From Desulfuromonadaceae bacterium GWC2_58_13 (GTDB lineage: Bacteria; Desulfobacterota; Desulfuromonadia; Desulfuromonadales; Trichloromonadaceae), in assembly GCA_001825565.1 (NCBI GenBank), contig MHXM01000138.1:1429-14415 (forward strand): DNA of 12,987 nucleotides, given 5' to 3'. The notes beneath the pieces were generated by a model. It searched no databases. It had not been told where the DNA came from and saw only the letters and a program-made list of their open reading frames with translations. Both the position numbers and the translations under genes were made by a program. Positions 12,407 through 12,987 of the stretch are shown here, piece after piece (the first letter of the stretch is position 1; each line of letters starts with the position of its first letter).

Positions 12407-12987
12407 CTACCGTTTCTTTTTGGTCTTGCCGACACGGGGTTCGAACAACCGGGTCAGCACACGCTTGAGTGAGGTGGAATCGAGATCGCGGGTGATCCTG
12501 CCACCGACCACCACGGAAATTTTTCCGGTCTCCTCGGAAACGACGATGGCGACCGCGTCCACCAGTTCGGTCAGGCCGATGGCGGCGCGGTGACGGGTCC
12601 CCAGGGCTTTGCTGATGTCAGGGTTCTGCGACAAAGGGAGAAAACAGCCGGCGCGCTTGATACGCCCCTGTTGCAACACCAAGGCACCGTCATGAATGGG
12701 TGAATAGGGGAGGAATATGGAGTTGATCAGGTCGCTGGAAACCTTGGCATCGATTTCGACGCCGACTTCGAGAAAATCTTTCAACCCGGTTTCCCGCTCG
12801 ATGACGATCAAGGCGCCGATGCGCTTGCTGGCCATGTTGACGCATGCCTTGACCAGTTCGTCCATGATCTCGGTCTCTTCCTTATAGGAGATATCGGCAA
12901 AGAAGGGATTGCGGCCGACATGAATCAGAGCCCGGCGGATATCGTTCTGGAACAGAACCACAATAACCAGGATGATCGAAGAGAGGA
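12407..12987 (-). CDS. cdaA: Diadenylate cyclase (c-di-AMP synthase), N-terminus outside window
   Basis: The frame is open to the window edge, so the start and the N-terminal membrane helices are missing. The residues next to the edge (LSSIILVIVVLFQNDIRRAL) are the end of the last transmembrane helix followed by the cytoplasmic linker typical of CdaA. The DAC domain shows the two catalytic signatures: HDGALVLQQGRI (DGA motif) and GTRHRAAIGLTE (RHR motif). Both are intact, so the enzyme should make c-di-AMP from two ATP. The GTG at 12961 is internal to the hydrophobic segment and is not the likely start. The Lys/Arg-rich C-terminal tail (GKTKKKR) is short. It leads the cdaA-ybbR-glmM module. 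c-di-AMP usually controls potassium and osmolyte balance. Confidence 0.95.
   Translation of the reverse strand, partial: LSSIILVIVVLFQNDIRRALIHVGRNPFFADISYKEETEIMDELVKACVNMASKRIGALIVIERETGLKDFLEVGVEIDAKVSSDLINSIFLPYSPIHDGALVLQQGRIKRAGCFLPLSQNPDISKALGTRHRAAIGLTELVDAVAIVVSEETGKISVVVGGRITRDLDSTSLKRVLTRLFEPRVGKTKKKR

Noticed and set aside
1..12987. Defence islands, prophage, CRISPR arrays, insertion sequences, tRNA or rRNA genes
   Set aside because: None is visible; nearly every base is accounted for by housekeeping genes.

Overview
The window looks like ordinary chromosome from a free-living, GC-rich Gram-negative bacterium, most likely of the Desulfuromonadales/Geobacterales type (former Deltaproteobacteria). 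The basis is the gene order cdaA-ybbR-glmM-pdxJ-acpS-nnrD followed by tsaE, lysC and cimA, together with a monofunctional lysC and a citramalate synthase. This placement is inferred from gene content and protein style, not from a database search. No mobile element, CRISPR array, rRNA, tRNA or defence system is visible.

Layout: (1) Positions 2-1414 on the + strand hold the 3' two thirds of a FadB/FadJ-type fatty-acid oxidation enzyme. It ends in a perfect 18-bp hairpin (1413-1452) that can serve as a terminator from both sides. (2) Everything else (1477-12987) is on the - strand and reads from right to left: cdaA (5' end outside the window), ybbR, glmM, pdxJ, acpS, nnrD, a two-CBS-domain protein, tsaE, lpdA, lysC, cimA, a membrane-anchored ComEA-like helix-hairpin-helix protein, and a 51-residue zinc-ribbon protein. 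From cdaA to tsaE and lpdA the genes overlap or lie within 5 nt of each other. The only larger gaps are lpdA-lysC (48 nt), lysC-cimA (101 nt, with a 28-nt perfect palindrome) and HhH-zinc ribbon (159 nt, AT-rich).

How the genes fit together: cdaA-ybbR-glmM is the conserved c-di-AMP and cell-wall-precursor module. PdxJ makes vitamin B6, AcpS activates acyl carrier protein, NnrD repairs damaged NAD(P)H, TsaE belongs to the t6A tRNA-modification machinery, and LpdA is the E3 of 2-oxoacid dehydrogenases or the glycine cleavage system. LysC opens the aspartate pathway and CimA opens the pyruvate route to isoleucine. This is a housekeeping anabolic super-operon rather than a specialised system.

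The most useful observations are: an unlisted small zinc-ribbon gene; a well-formed internal ribosome binding site in lysC that predicts a separate beta subunit; a GTAG-ended REP-like palindrome that also explains a false upstream start for cimA; and a terminator-like hairpin inside the HhH gene. I did not find a convincing new multi-gene system.
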